Assembly: GCA_010279815.1 (NCBI GenBank)
Contig: QEOQ01000043.1
Span: 57,725-121,724 of the forward strand
DNA length: 64,000 bases
Origin: Brachionus plicatilis
Lineage: Eukaryota > Rotifera > Eurotatoria > Ploima > Brachionidae
Reading direction: 5' to 3'
The notes beneath the pieces are model-generated. The model worked only from the letters and a program-made list of their open reading frames with translations. It searched no databases and was not told the DNA's origin. Made by a program: the position numbers and the translations under genes. Positions 37,301-43,920 of the stretch are shown here, piece by piece (positions within the stretch are counted from its first letter, which is position 1; each line of letters starts with the position of its first letter).

Positions 37301-40300
37301 GGTTTTCTGGTAATGGGCGCTGATGCGATTTCTTACCTAACGAATGTGTTGGAAAAGAAGGAGAAAACGGATGGCGAGGCTGAACCTGTGTGTAGCGGAC
37401 CGAAACCGACTCCGAATGATATAAAGTTTAGTAAACTTGCATTAGGTGGTAGTATAGTGACACCTGAATGTATTGGAGAAATTAAACGTCCCGATTTTGG
37501 AACCCTTGGGGGTGATGAAAAAGGATATAAATTTGGAGTCAGAGAATCGACACGAGCATGTGAGAAGGGAGGTTTTGCTGATTTTAAACATGAGGATGCG
37601 AGAAGAAGGATTGTTGATGAATTCAGATGGAGAGCAAAATGGTTATGTATTTTAAGAGAGTATTATTTCGATCTCGAGTATCGTGAAGGCCCTAGAAATG
37701 GTAATGCCGATGCGCTCTCCCGACGGTTACTAAAACCAGGCGAAGAAGATGAGGGAATCATCGAAATTGAAGAGGGAGAGAAGTCGATTGATCCTGGTAT
37801 GGTGATTTATAATGTCGTGTTACAGGAGGTTGAAGTAAACGAGGCACAATTAGAAGATGAAAGTGTAGGGACCCTGTTTAAGTGGTTGACAAGCGGTGAA
37901 AAGCCGGTAAAGTGCAGTAAAGACGGTCCGGATCTGTACATTTATTGGTGCAATTTTCGAGATTTCAGAATTTTTGGTAAAAACGTGTATCGCTGTTACG
38001 ACAAATCCGAATGTGGTGTTCATTTCCAGTACGTTGTACCGACCTCAGACGACCTGTTCCAGCACCAGTTCAAACGCCAGCCCCTGCCCCAGATGCAGAA
38101 AACCAAGACTCAGAGAACGTGGATGTTGCTGACGAGCTTTAAAAAGAAGAAGGATTTTTTTTATTTTTGGTTTTGTTTTTTTGTTTTTTTTGTTTTGTTT
38201 TTTTTGTTTTTGTTTTTCTGGTTTTGTTTTTTTTTGGAAAAGTCTCCAGGAGGATACTTGATTTTAAGGGGGGACTAATGTAACACCCCCTCTACCCCAG
38301 CCCCCTACTCCGGCCTCTGCTCCTTCGTGTTTCCAATATATATATATTTGTTTTATTTTATTTTGAGTTTAGTTTTAGTTTTTTCAATAAAGTTGTGAAG
38401 AAATTAAAATTCTTTTATTTAGTAGCGCCACGCTATTAAAAAATGATCAAATGCTCAATTAAAAAGTAAGCATAATAATTTCTTAAATTAACGAAATGAT
38501 TTTTTTTTTATTGGTAATGATTTAACATATTATGCTACAGTCTCAAAAAATTATTTTAAGATGATCATAAAATAAATGGATTAATAATCGATTTTTAAAA
38601 TTAAAAAGAGTAAAAATCAGAAAGACAAAAAACTTAACTTCGCAAAGATAATAAAATTAAAAAGCCAAATAATATTTTATGTTAAGAAAAAAATTTATTT
38701 ATTTGCATTATTAACTTTACAAAAAAATCAAAAATAATCGATCATTTTAGTTAATTTTGAACATACTATTGATTTAAAATTTTTTTTTTTTTGAAATTTT
38801 AATGTAACAAACTATGTTAATCAATGTTACATCAAGAATTTTATAAATTTCTACCTAAATCTTCAGGAAATTTATTATTAAATATAAAATGAGCAATTTG
38901 ATGTAAAGTTTTGATCATAAACTTCAACATGCCTTCAATATAATGCTTTGTTAAAATTGCTGATTCTCCAGGAATTTTGAGAAATTGATTAAAAAAAATT
39001 AAAGCCAAATTTTAAATCTAACTGCGTTTTATTAACTTATGAAATAATTTTTTTGTCAATAAATATAAATATTAGTTTCTTTATTTGTAAATTTAAGGAA
39101 AGTTTTAAATATTTTGTCAATTTATTGTCTATAAAAAATTACAAGAGATTAATAGGCTGAAAAATAATTCTATGATAAAATTTTATGAATAATGATTTCA
39201 ATATTTCATCCTTTTAAAATTTTCTAGGAAAATTATTTAATTATTTATTTCAAAAATTAGAAAAATAAATAAAATTCTATAAATTGAACGTTCGACTTTA
39301 TTCAAATATTTATAGGCAAGACCTGAGTTAAAATACACATGAAATATTTTCGCCGTACAACATCGGCTTTTCGACCACGTTTAGCATTCAGTTCGATAGA
39401 ACATTTTTGGTATCTATTTGGAATTTTAGCCAATTTTTCCACTTCAGATACTACTATTAAATGATAACAAAAATAGTTTCATAGATAATAGCTACAGCTA
39501 CAACTTAAGCATGGCCAATACTCTTTATTAAATTTTACAATCTTATTCTTTATTAGATTTTAAACATTTTAAAATTTAAAATTTTGTATGATCAAATGAT
39601 TTAAAACTGATCTTTTCTTATGAATAATTCGATGATCTATATTTTCATTAGAAAATTTTACCTAGAGATAATTATAATAATACGTAATTTTACGTGAAAT
39701 TACGTAAAATTACGTAAAAACGTAAAAACAGTTTTTCGTAGCAGTACTGTAAATTGAAACAAAGTTTGTCATTAAAAAGCGGAAAACGGAATTTCCGCGA
39801 GCCATTTTCCGCAACTTTTTCTATCGAAATTCCGTAAAATAGAAGACCAAAAAGCGGAAATTCCGTGTTTTAAGGACTTTTTAATAATTTAAGGCCATGC
39901 TGTTAACACAATTGAACCCTTGTCTAGTCAAACTTCAAATAATAATAATAATGTTTCAAAATATCTTAAAGAATTACTTATGAATGATTATCAAGATTCT
40001 TTAGAACGAATTGTAAAAAAAAATCTTAAGATTAAATTAAATATGATCGTTGACAATCCGTCATTTTTAAGTGATATATTTCTTGATGACTTTGATCTGG
40101 ATTCTTGAAAGTTATTTTTTTAAAGACACGTGGCAAGTAGTTAAAGTTTTGATAGATCAAAAAATTAAAAATTGTCATTGTCCTATTTGTTCTTTATTGT
40201 GTCTAGAAAATTCAATTGAGTGTGATAAGTGCAATTACTGGTATCATTTTGATTGTGCAAATGTTACTAACTTTTATAGAACTGGCAAGGGCAAGAATTG

Positions 40301-42042
40301 GTATTGTTACAAATATGGCTTGAAATGTTCAACAAAATAGTTAGTAAAAATTAAAGATACCTTTTTGGACATATTATCAGAATTATAATAACATAAACTA
40401 TTTTCTTTATTTTAGACATTTATATAACAAATTTATTATAAAATCTTTAAAACCAATATACATCTTTTTTTTAATTAAATGGATTTCCGTAAAATCTTTT
40501 CCGCTTTTTGTCAAGTTTTCCGTAAATTATTAAAAAGTCCCTAAAACACGGAATTTCCGCTTTTTAGTCTTCTATTTTACGGAATTTCGATAGAAAAAGT
40601 TGCGGAAAATGGGTCGCGGAAATTCCGTTTTCCGCTTTTTAGTGCCAACTATTTAGAATCATCAAAAATTATTTTAAAATTGATCAAAAAAATGTTAAAT
40701 GTTAAAAAAAATTATAATTCCAGAAAAAAAATAGGTGACCAAAGAAAAAAATATGCATTCAAACATTACATAATTACAAAATTTTACATAAAATGTGATC
40801 AACTGATCACCTGTGACTTAATACCCAAAAATACTACTTATTAAAATTACTTTTTTTTTTAAATAAAAAAAATCACAAAAAAATAAAATATTTTTTTACC
40901 TTTTTGAACAATTTTAACTGCTTGAAGTATAATCCTGTAGTTGTTCAGAGCTGTATTTCGAATCACATCAATACTATGGTCAAAATGAGACCAAACAAAA
41001 TTCAGCAACTTGGTAAACCAAAGGCTGTCTGTGCAAAAAATCTGCTCAATTGAAGAATGCTTCAGTTCAATCAGATCCATTAGTTTTGTTAGCCAAAAAT
41101 TGACCGTCCTGGACACAGCAATGGAGTAGCCGACATCAGTCGAATCGCTTGAAGCGTTCAGCACATGGACCAAAATTTTCTCAAACAAGTCGAGCAAATT
41201 TTCGGCCAAAATTTGCTCGGCCTTCAGCATGGTCAAAACTGCCTGCAAGAAGCACAAATCCTCGATTAAAATCTCCTTTTTAATCGCTTGTTCAATAACA
41301 ACCCTGATTGACTTTGATTCATAGTTTTCCAGCAGCACTTGCACCATACATGCTGCATAGCCCAGCTCTAGATTAAAAATTGACTTCAATTCCAGTAGAT
41401 CTGTCACAGAAGTGTAAATGGTTGACACTTGTTCTTTTTGGTGCGAGATCGAGTGGTAGCATTTTTGTAAATAAATTATCATTGTTTTGAAAAGAAGTTG
41501 AAGATTTTGCACCAGTTTTGAAATAGCAATGGGGGCAGTGGAAGTTTTGAGTTGATTAATTTGCTGTGCACAGGTAGATGATAGAAAATGCAGAATTTCA
41601 TCTTTACTTTGGTCAATGCAATCGAGGCCAAATTGGTCCAAATTGTCCAGATAAATATTCAGAATGAAAAGTTTCTGCCCGATTGATGTGTTGGCATTTT
41701 GGAAAAAATTTTCTAGAGCTTCTCTAACTTTGGTCAGATCAATTTGATTTGAGGCGGTCAAAGTGTTCAAAGAACGGATTATTAATTTTCTAATCACGTC
41801 CTTGCTTGAAGTGCGATGAAGCTCATTTAACAAAAATTGGGCGGTAGTGTCAGCTTCTGGTTGGGCTACGGTCTTGATTTGTTTCAAAGTGTCATTTAGC
41901 TTTAAAAAAGAGTAAATTTATGCATTTTTCTTTAAGTTTTTGTTACTTTTTTAAGGGTGTCTAATTTTTTTGGACAGTTCAAATCCGCGCTATCGCTGTT
42001 TAGGAAATGGAATTTTTCGATTAGTGACAAAATATCAGACAT
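15419..42042 (-). CDS. THADA: THADA homologue, complete, 13 exons
   Basis: Large helical-repeat protein. In the family, yeast Trm732 and animal THADA partner the Trm7/FTSJ1 methyltransferase for position-32 2'-O-methylation of tRNA, and fly THADA binds the SERCA pump. Exons read from the sequence (minus strand): 42042-41947, 41899-40900, 35434-34899, 34843-34426, 34313-34171, 34123-33804, 28930-28034, 21786-21700, 21648-21271, 21217-20758, 20707-20589, 16302-15846, 15796-15419. Every intron is GT-AG and every phase matches its neighbour. The sum is 5,289 nt, or 1,762 residues plus stop, against about 1,950 in vertebrates. The DUF2428 core lies near residues 838-1137, with CCWRSMKE, HRGAFELAY, TRRGGGLPYF and RIFGVNRSKEE. 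ATG at 42042 opens a 32-residue first exon; this start is the least certain part because upstream non-coding exons are invisible here. An AATAAA lies a few bases after the stop. Identification is by family resemblance from memory, not a search. Confidence 0.95.
16451..16940. mobile_element. MITE with GGCAAGTTGAAGTT ends, copy in THADA intron 11
   Basis: Ends TTGGCAAGTTGAAGTT and AACTTCAATTTGCCCAA are inverted repeats. The interior matches 43362-43920 in reverse over several hundred bases (for example GAATGAATGGATATAAAAG against CTTTTATATCCATTCATTC). No target duplication was established. Confidence 0.65.
17556..17891 (-). CDS. small PHD-finger-like protein in THADA intron 11
   Basis: 111 residues from a true ATG (17891). 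The first 75 residues are unrecognised. The end reads CDSKFIVCSSCNNYFHLKCV then WLCANCNSN, a C-x2-C, H-x2-C, W-x-C-x2-C pattern of a PHD/zinc-binding finger lacking a clear first cysteine pair. Inverted AAATAAACA/ACACAA motifs flank it (about 17489-17515 and 18140-18170), so it is probably the cargo of a transposon like that at 39767-40646. It is on the same strand as THADA but has no matching splice sites, so I do not treat it as an exon. Confidence 0.45.
   Translation of the reverse strand: MENEFFISKERVVDEEHIQVIPSKINPSVLSCAFVNENNEISSLVSSFFTSDALLMLQNTLSALRSHGQLNSCDSKFIVCSSCNNYFHLKCVKKAYAPKIKKWLCANCNSN
18335..19275. mobile_element. TIR element containing a LINE tail
   Basis: Left GGCTCACGGTTTTTCCACAA and right TTGTGGAAAAACCATGAGTC are inverted. 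A second inverted pair, GGTTTTCAACAA and TTGTTGAAAACC, lies inside each end. The interior at 18857-18898 holds GGAGCATTAGTTCGGTACAG then ATAAACAAATAAATAAAT, the 3' tail signature of the LINE at 59560-60484. Non-autonomous. Confidence 0.6.
19480..19643. mobile_element. complete 164-bp MITE with TA target
   Basis: Terminal inverted repeats of about 30 bp: TACCGTATTCCCTCGTTCGA then TTATGCTGCAC, mirrored at the right as GTGCAGCATAATCGAACGAG then GGAATACGGTA. Flanking TA on both sides fits a Tc1/mariner-type target. Partial copies lie at 6883 and 35722. Confidence 0.88.
19644..20588. other. THADA intron 11, AT-rich filler
   Basis: No ORF or bounded repeat recognised. Palindromic AT tracts only. 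Confidence 0.4.
20589..21786 (-). CDS. THADA: THADA exons 8-11
   Basis: Exon 8 (21786-21700, 87 nt) encodes MPGRMFFIKFPQLYQFFHNV, matching the vertebrate MTGREFFSRFPELYPFLLKQ. Exon 9 (21648-21271) encodes AKLYLIVLILGHLYTL and SKSPVMKTRVYIAKSV. Exon 10 (21217-20758) includes CPVNYAALLNVMSKIFYQC. Exon 11 (20707-20589, 119 nt) encodes SCELMSFYVENKKSNLLFDN and ends GA|GTAATC, joining exon 12 to give TESETRIALL, which resembles vertebrate PTESRLAVVEV. Introns are 51, 53 and 50 bp. Confidence 0.88.
21787..23135. other. THADA intron 7, AT-rich filler
   Basis: No gene recognised. A short tandem GAAGGCCTT motif occurs at about 22131-22160. Confidence 0.4.
23136..23522 (+). CDS. possible exon of Gly-rich tandem-repeat protein
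   Basis: About 128 residues open from an acceptor-like TTTTGTTTCTTAG (AG at 23134-23135) to a TAA at 23520. It reads NQVPNEEPHDEPQVLIGKGN, then five units of about 19-21 residues (GNGSGAEHGEPQVLIGKGRG type) and a short tail. No start exon was found within the intron. The opposite strand is also open across the array (Pro/Leu-rich PLPLPLPLPISTCGSPCSA type), and a third frame too, so coding sense is uncertain and it may simply be a minisatellite. It is much more GC-rich than the DNA around it, and opposite in strand to THADA, whose intron 7 contains it. Confidence 0.4.
   Translation, partial: NQVPNEEPHDEPQVLIGKGNGNGSGAEHGEPQVLIGKGRGNGSGAEHGEPQVLIGRGRGNGSGAGAEHGEPQVLIGKGRGNGSGAEHGEPQVLIGRGNGNGSGRDNGSGAAKERLNDEPHGEHILFLF
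23160..23440 (+). repeat. minisatellite, five units of 57-63 bp
   Basis: Units share GGTGAACCACAAGTGCT.AT, TGG.A.AGGTAGAGGCAATG and GAAGTGGAGCTGAGCATG. One unit has an extra GGAGCT hexamer. Units are nearly identical, so the array is young. Confidence 0.9.
24250..24400. mobile_element. solo end of the PHD-carrying TIR element
   Basis: AGTGGAAAACGGAATTTAAG, ATCGAAATTCCCTAAAATAG and AAAGCGGAAATTTCGTGTTT match the terminal repeat at 39767-39895. The rest of the element is not recognisable on either side. Confidence 0.6.
24400..25930. repeat. second copy of the CATCAAA foldback repeat, split
   Basis: 24508-24902 matches 13475-13785 plus 14755-14876 (the LINE-free form of that locus). 25797-25930 matches about 14990-15145. 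The 24940-25735 foldback lies between the two parts. Confidence 0.7.
24940..25735. mobile_element. large foldback of the AAAAGTC family
   Basis: Arms of nearly 400 bp: left AAAATTCTTAAAGTATTTTA and GTGTTAATCTTGATAACTCG; right CGAGTCATCAAGATTAACAC and TTTAAGAATTTTCTAGTCAT. The right end CTTTTAAACAACTCTG matches the CAGAGTTGG.CAAAAGTC end of 11455-11856. The left end lacks the CAGAG and is probably damaged. Confidence 0.65.
26510..26700. repeat. inverted repeat next to the Mutator-like remnant
   Basis: AAAACTTTATGCAATTAAAA then ATGATTCAAAAAG at 26546-26581 is mirrored by CTTTTTGAATCAT and TTTTAATTGCATAAAGTTTT at 26643-26680. Confidence 0.7.
26757..27726 (+). pseudogene. Mutator-like transposase remnant, catalytic core deleted
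   Basis: The open frame from about 26757 to 27427 has no ATG at its start. It contains EWLKCTKYDPDEGSKVPYRC, NRTKKRGKQCSAKM and LFKNEAEHDHN, a C...C...H-x-H zinc motif of the FAR1/FLYWCH sort seen at the N-terminus of MULE transposases. A second ORF (27496-27726) has WCVDRDNCKNWKQAKCTFPS then FLKEYICKHVVGLAIKLK, a SWIM-type CxC...CxH finger with one Cys replaced by Phe. An AT-hook (KRKRGRPTLAKKAF) follows. The DDE core that should lie between is missing. It sits in THADA intron 7 on the opposite strand. Confidence 0.65.
27735..27885. repeat. subterminal ATACCCA repeat cluster
   Basis: ATACCCA or close variants recur at short spacing (TAATACCCAAAAATC, TATACCCAG, AAATACCCAAAAAA, AACACCCAAATAAG, AAATACTCATT) just after the Mutator-like remnant. 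This fits transposase-binding repeats near one end of the element. Confidence 0.5.
28034..28930 (-). CDS. THADA: THADA exon 7, DUF2428 core
   Basis: A single 897-nt exon holding the most conserved part of the family. Landmarks in order: SEWKALIGELIELCFSVSKV, VVSPIVNSKSPEG, LLVCCWRSMKEISLFFGDL, QIGDYFVQHLFETRHRGAFE, STRRGGGLPYFVQAI, MYILSALFKDTRLGED, FWNVRNASTLLFSSLINRIF. It starts in phase 2 after TTTAG and ends in phase 2 before GTAGGA. The reverse-strand frames over this exon are also partly open, but they lack any recognisable content. Confidence 0.95.
28931..29527. other. THADA intron 6, right end
   Basis: AT-rich, no gene recognised. TTACGTTAATTT-like palindromes occur near 29300-29380. 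Confidence 0.4.
29528..29887. repeat. foldback element, 155-bp arms
   Basis: Arms about 29530-29684 and 29732-29886 pair over almost their full length with a one-base slip. Inner ends are CTGCAATTT and AAATTGCAG. The arms contain the perfect palindromes GTACAATATTGTAC and TACAAATTTGTA. Loop 47 bp. No coding content. Confidence 0.85.
29937..30627. mobile_element. hAT-like element with zinc-finger relic
   Basis: Ends GGGTCATGTCCAGAATGTGA and TCGCATTCTGAACAC are imperfect inverted repeats; an inner TACATTCTGGACATGA is a better match. GATTTTTA flanks both sides (29929-29936 and 30628-30635). At least nine TGATCA sites crowd the two ends. The middle has CSICGEFMKNEKGV and, after a frameshift, LHMSKKHKE, a C2H2/BED-like finger relic. 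Target duplication is ambiguous because the left flank also carries a second GATTTTTA. Confidence 0.6.
30781..30945. mobile_element. 165-bp MITE with 45-bp terminal repeats
   Basis: GGCCAGTGTTTTTAGTAGGA then CTTGAATAAAATGGATTT at the left, mirrored exactly at the right. No coding content. Confidence 0.85.
30950..31654. other. THADA intron 6, unannotated
   Basis: AT-rich. AATGCAACATCCTATGTTGCA near 31095 is a short palindrome resembling the arms at 670-985. Nothing else recognised. Confidence 0.4.
31655..33230 (-). pseudogene. CR1-like LINE 3' part, split by a hAT
   Basis: Minus strand from 33230: ILEKVQARATKLVKSI, then ERRKALNTRTNNPKSEERER, GDLIEYFKISKGYSI, and FILNRVVYNWNTLPPDV. The hAT at 31867-32866 then interrupts, after which KDNFKKKIDDFL continues. 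It ends at (TAA)n-type microsatellite near 31655-31680, which would be the 3' tail. Several stops; dead. Confidence 0.85.
31867..32866. mobile_element. hAT element, exactly 1,000 bp, 8-bp target duplication
   Basis: TAGTGTTGTAAAT and ATTTACAACACTA are the terminal repeats. GTTGCTGC flanks both sides (31859-31866 and 32867-32874) and removal restores the LINE frame. Inside are a small ORF (32304-32426, MSQTQDFLKAP) and a BED-finger relic YSSNMLGHLKKEHAM near 32460. About four units of roughly 31 bp (GTTTAAATTTTAATCCAAAT type) lie at 32655-32800. No transposase core. Confidence 0.92.
33235..33803. other. THADA intron 6, donor-side filler
   Basis: AT-rich, no feature recognised. Confidence 0.4.
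33804..35434 (-). CDS. THADA: THADA exons 3-6
   Basis: Four exons (35434-34899, 34843-34426, 34313-34171, 34123-33804) separated by introns of 55, 112 and 47 bp. Exon 3 opens in phase 1 with acceptor TTTTTTAAG before DQANLFYENE. It contains YEYLLPRVMKLYPDG, matching the vertebrate YYLPKLLSYSPES region. Exon 4 starts TRLDSLALLCENPKTTEPI. Exon 5 (EICFDFQRIFDRKRLLTLIE) is too short to stand out as an ORF and was found only by phase tracking. Exon 6 carries MEDYFRVAIRLLSSRKPID and ends in phase 2 at GA|GTAAGT. Confidence 0.9.
35435..36560. other. THADA intron 2, acceptor side
   Basis: Contains a truncated TA-MITE end at 35722-35770 and otherwise AT-rich DNA with repeated CTAATTTAATAAAAA motifs near 35510-35650. 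No gene recognised. Confidence 0.4.
35722..35770. mobile_element. truncated end of TA-target MITE
   Basis: TACCGTACTCCCTCGTTCGA then TTATGCTGCACTACAAGCTA matches 19480-19530 with one change. The right end is absent. Confidence 0.75.
36570..36815. repeat. TTTTACGTAA motif cluster
   Basis: TTACGTAA and TTTACGTGAA palindromes recur, ending TTTTTCGTAGCAGTACTGTAA (in part). The same end occurs at about 39683-39752. Probably a MITE end. Confidence 0.5.
36895..38440 (+). mobile_element. internally deleted Ty3/gypsy-type LTR retrotransposon
   Basis: LTRs 36895-37056 and 38279-38440 look identical by eye over 162 bp, starting TGTAACACCCCCTCTACCCC. A polypurine tract AAGGGGGGACTAA abuts the right LTR and TTGGTGATAGCGGTG follows the left one, as expected for a primer site. 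AAAT flanks both ends, a possible 4-bp duplication. Identical LTRs mean a recent insertion. Internal DNA is only 1.2 kb, so it depends on a helper. It lies inside THADA intron 2 on the opposite strand. Confidence 0.9.
37178..38278 (+). CDS. fused gag/RNase H-remnant ORF of the LTR element
   Basis: 366 residues from ATG 37178 to a TAA touching the 3' LTR. The first ~120 residues look gag-like. Then comes REYYFDLEYREGPRNGNADA followed by LSRR, the C-terminal RNase H motif (NxxADALSR) of Ty3/gypsy pol. A linker then resembles the start of integrase. Protease, the RT core and integrase are missing, so a large in-frame deletion has fused gag to the end of RNase H. The C-terminus translates a T/G-rich tract (38150-38240) into Phe/Trp-rich sequence, which is probably not functional. 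Confidence 0.6.
   Translation: MQIFEWFRPVFLIHSGVLYLGLWMLINKYGSDVVAMSAGDLGFLVMGADAISYLTNVLEKKEKTDGEAEPVCSGPKPTPNDIKFSKLALGGSIVTPECIGEIKRPDFGTLGGDEKGYKFGVRESTRACEKGGFADFKHEDARRRIVDEFRWRAKWLCILREYYFDLEYREGPRNGNADALSRRLLKPGEEDEGIIEIEEGEKSIDPGMVIYNVVLQEVEVNEAQLEDESVGTLFKWLTSGEKPVKCSKDGPDLYIYWCNFRDFRIFGKNVYRCYDKSECGVHFQYVVPTSDDLFQHQFKRQPLPQMQKTKTQRTWMLLTSFKKKKDFFYFWFCFFVFFVLFFLFLFFWFCFFLEKSPGGYLILRGD
38441..39680. other. THADA intron 2, middle
   Basis: AT-rich. TTTTGATCATAAACTTCAAC then ATGCC at about 38922-38945 is the inverted match of GGCATGTTGAAGTTTATGATCAAA at about 36870-36893, so the LTR element probably landed inside a MITE of the 16451/43362 family. Confidence 0.45.
39767..40646 (+). mobile_element. 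TIR element carrying a PHD finger
   Basis: Terminal inverted repeats of about 125-150 bp: left TAAAAAGCGGAAAACGGAAT at 39773 and right ATTCCGTTTTCCGCTTTTTA ending near 40642, continuing through ATCGAAATTCCGTAAAATAG and AAGCGGAAATTCCGTGTTTT. About 600 bp lie between. No transposase is present. A related solo end lies at 24250-24400. Confidence 0.75.
39920..40340 (+). CDS. PHD-finger cargo ORFs, two overlapping frames
   Basis: Frame 1 (39920-40108, non-ATG start) gives SSQTSNNNNNVSKYLKELLM ... FLDDFDLDS. Frame 2 (40071-40340) gives IKNCHCPICSLLCLENSIEC then DKCNYWYHFDCANVTNF and GKNWYCYKYGLKC. The spacing C-x2-C ... C-x2-C-x4-H-x2-C ... W-x-C is that of a PHD finger. The last pair is C-x6-C rather than C-x2-C. 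The 38-bp overlap suggests either a frameshift or a small intron. Confidence 0.5.
40900..42042 (-). CDS. THADA: THADA exons 1-2 (N-terminal region)
   Basis: Exon 1 (42042-41947) begins MSDILSLIEK and ends in phase 0 before GTAACA. A 47-bp intron follows. Exon 2 (41899-40900) carries 333 residues of hydrophobic alpha-helical sequence ending ...LNNYRIILQAVKIVQK, then donor G|GTAAAA in phase 1. The segment WSHFDHSIDVIRNTALNNY corresponds to the vertebrate stretch just before THADA's helical middle. The next exon is 5.5 kb away, so gene finders may end the gene here. Confidence 0.88.
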
Positions 42043-43360
42043 TTTTTAAATTTTTATTTTTTTTAAATCTGAAAATTAATTTTGTTTCAAAAATTAAAAT
42101 GAAAATTCAAAATAATCAATTGTAGCTTTTAAAAATAAAATTTCAAAAATTAATTTCGACTTTGAATTTAACTTTTGCAGATTTTTGAGTTAATTTTTGA
42201 ATTTAGAACTACTCTGGTTATTTTTCATTCTTAAATTGTCTTAAATTAAAAAATAATTTTTAGATTTAAAATAATAAAAATTTAAATAATCAAATGTAGC
42301 TTACATGGTGAAAAAATTTTTTATATAGGAAAAAATTCAAAAAAATGTTTTGATTAAATTATCAATTTTTTTTCAATTTAACTTATATTGTAATATGTCA
42401 TCAAAAAAATATTGAGATGAAAGGAAAATTAAATTACAAAAAATTTATTAAAAATATTTGAAATATAAAATCTGTTAAATTAAATAAATAGATTCACTAT
42501 GTAAGCTACAATTGATTATTTTAATTTTTTAAATCTAAAAATTAATTTTTTTTAAATTTTTTTTAATTTGTTTCAAAAATTAAAATTAAAATTAAAATTT
42601 GTTAAATTAAACAATTTTTTTCCCACATTGTGATAAATTTTTAATTCTTGTGACAGTGGATACTCTCATTCAATTAAATTTTCTATAACCAATAAAAATA
42701 GCAAGAGCAGTTCTTAAGCTAAAAATTAACACAAAAATGTGCAAAAGTTGAATTCAAAGTCGAACTTGACTTTTGAAATTTATTTTTTAAAAAAAAATAA
42801 TTTTTGAATTTTTTAAAAATTTAATAAAACTATAACTTTTTGACAGTTTTTCAAAATATTTTTAAAAACTAGCTTGGGCTAGTCAGCCGAACATTTTAAA
42901 AGTCTTGGAAATATATTGCTCATTTACACTAGAAAGCCCGAGGGGTTTTTTGAACCCTTTTTTTAAAAGTTTAAACTTGAATATTATCTCAAAGAAATTA
43001 AAAATCAACTTTTAATACTTAAAAAAATTTTATTTTTGAAATTATTTTTTTTATTTTTTCTCTTAAAATTTTTAGATGAAATTTTTTTGATTAATAAGCC
43101 GGGTTTTTAGTGTTTATTTTCACTAGGATCTCTTTTGCTTCACATTCTTTTTCATACATTGTTTCATATTTATAGGAATCGGGCAGTGAAAATTTTCAAT
43201 AAAAAAAGAAAAAAATTTATAATATTTGACCTAGAATAAAAATTTTAATTTTTTTCTTTTTTTACAAAGAAAAAAAATTTTGAAGTTTTTTATGAAATTT
43301 CACAATGCCTTCCGGAACGATAGTTTTAACAGAATTTGGACAATAATTCAACTTTGTATG
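42043..43360. other. 5' flank of THADA, intergenic
   Basis: AT-rich with no promoter element that stands above background. Upstream non-coding THADA exons could lie here but cannot be recognised. Confidence 0.4.
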
Positions 43361-43361
43361 T

Positions 43362-43920
43362 TGCACCATGTGTCAAATTGAAGTTTCAGATCAAATTAAA
43401 AATAATAAAATTTGATAAAATTTTAGAACTTAATTAATGTAGAGATTTTGATAATTTTGAAAAAATGAATACTTAACATTACTAGACTTGTTATGTCTAA
43501 TAATGGTACATAAACAAATTAGCATCAAAATGATTGATCTCTAATTTATTTAACAAAAACAATCAATAATTTAAATAATTCAAGTTAAGTTAATTCAAAA
43601 ATTCAAATTTATAACTTTTATATCCATTCATTCAAACTGAAAGAATTTTATTTTTCTACTTAAATAAATTTTGAATTTTAAAACAGTAAATTTTTTTTTG
43701 TCTTTAAGTAAGTTTTCATTAAAATCAATTAAAATATTTAAACCTATTAAAGTTCAATAAAAAGGGATATTTTAAAATTTTAAATATGTAAATAAACTTG
43801 ACATGACATGTCAAGAAATTTCTTTGGAAAAAAATTATTTTTTCTCTTTTAATAATAACAATATTACAATTTATATTTTGATCTTTTGATCTTGATATTA
43901 AACTTCAATTTGCCCACCAT
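43362..43920. mobile_element. MITE with TCAAATTGAAGTTT ends, intergenic copy
   Basis: Ends GTCAAATTGAAGTTTCAGAT and AAACTTCAATTTGCCCACC are inverted. The interior is the reverse match of 16451-16940. Confidence 0.65.

Noticed and set aside
39920..40108. Treating the first cargo frame in the PHD element as a separate gene
   Set aside because: It has a non-ATG start and overlaps the PHD frame by 38 bp. A single frameshifted or spliced gene is more likely.
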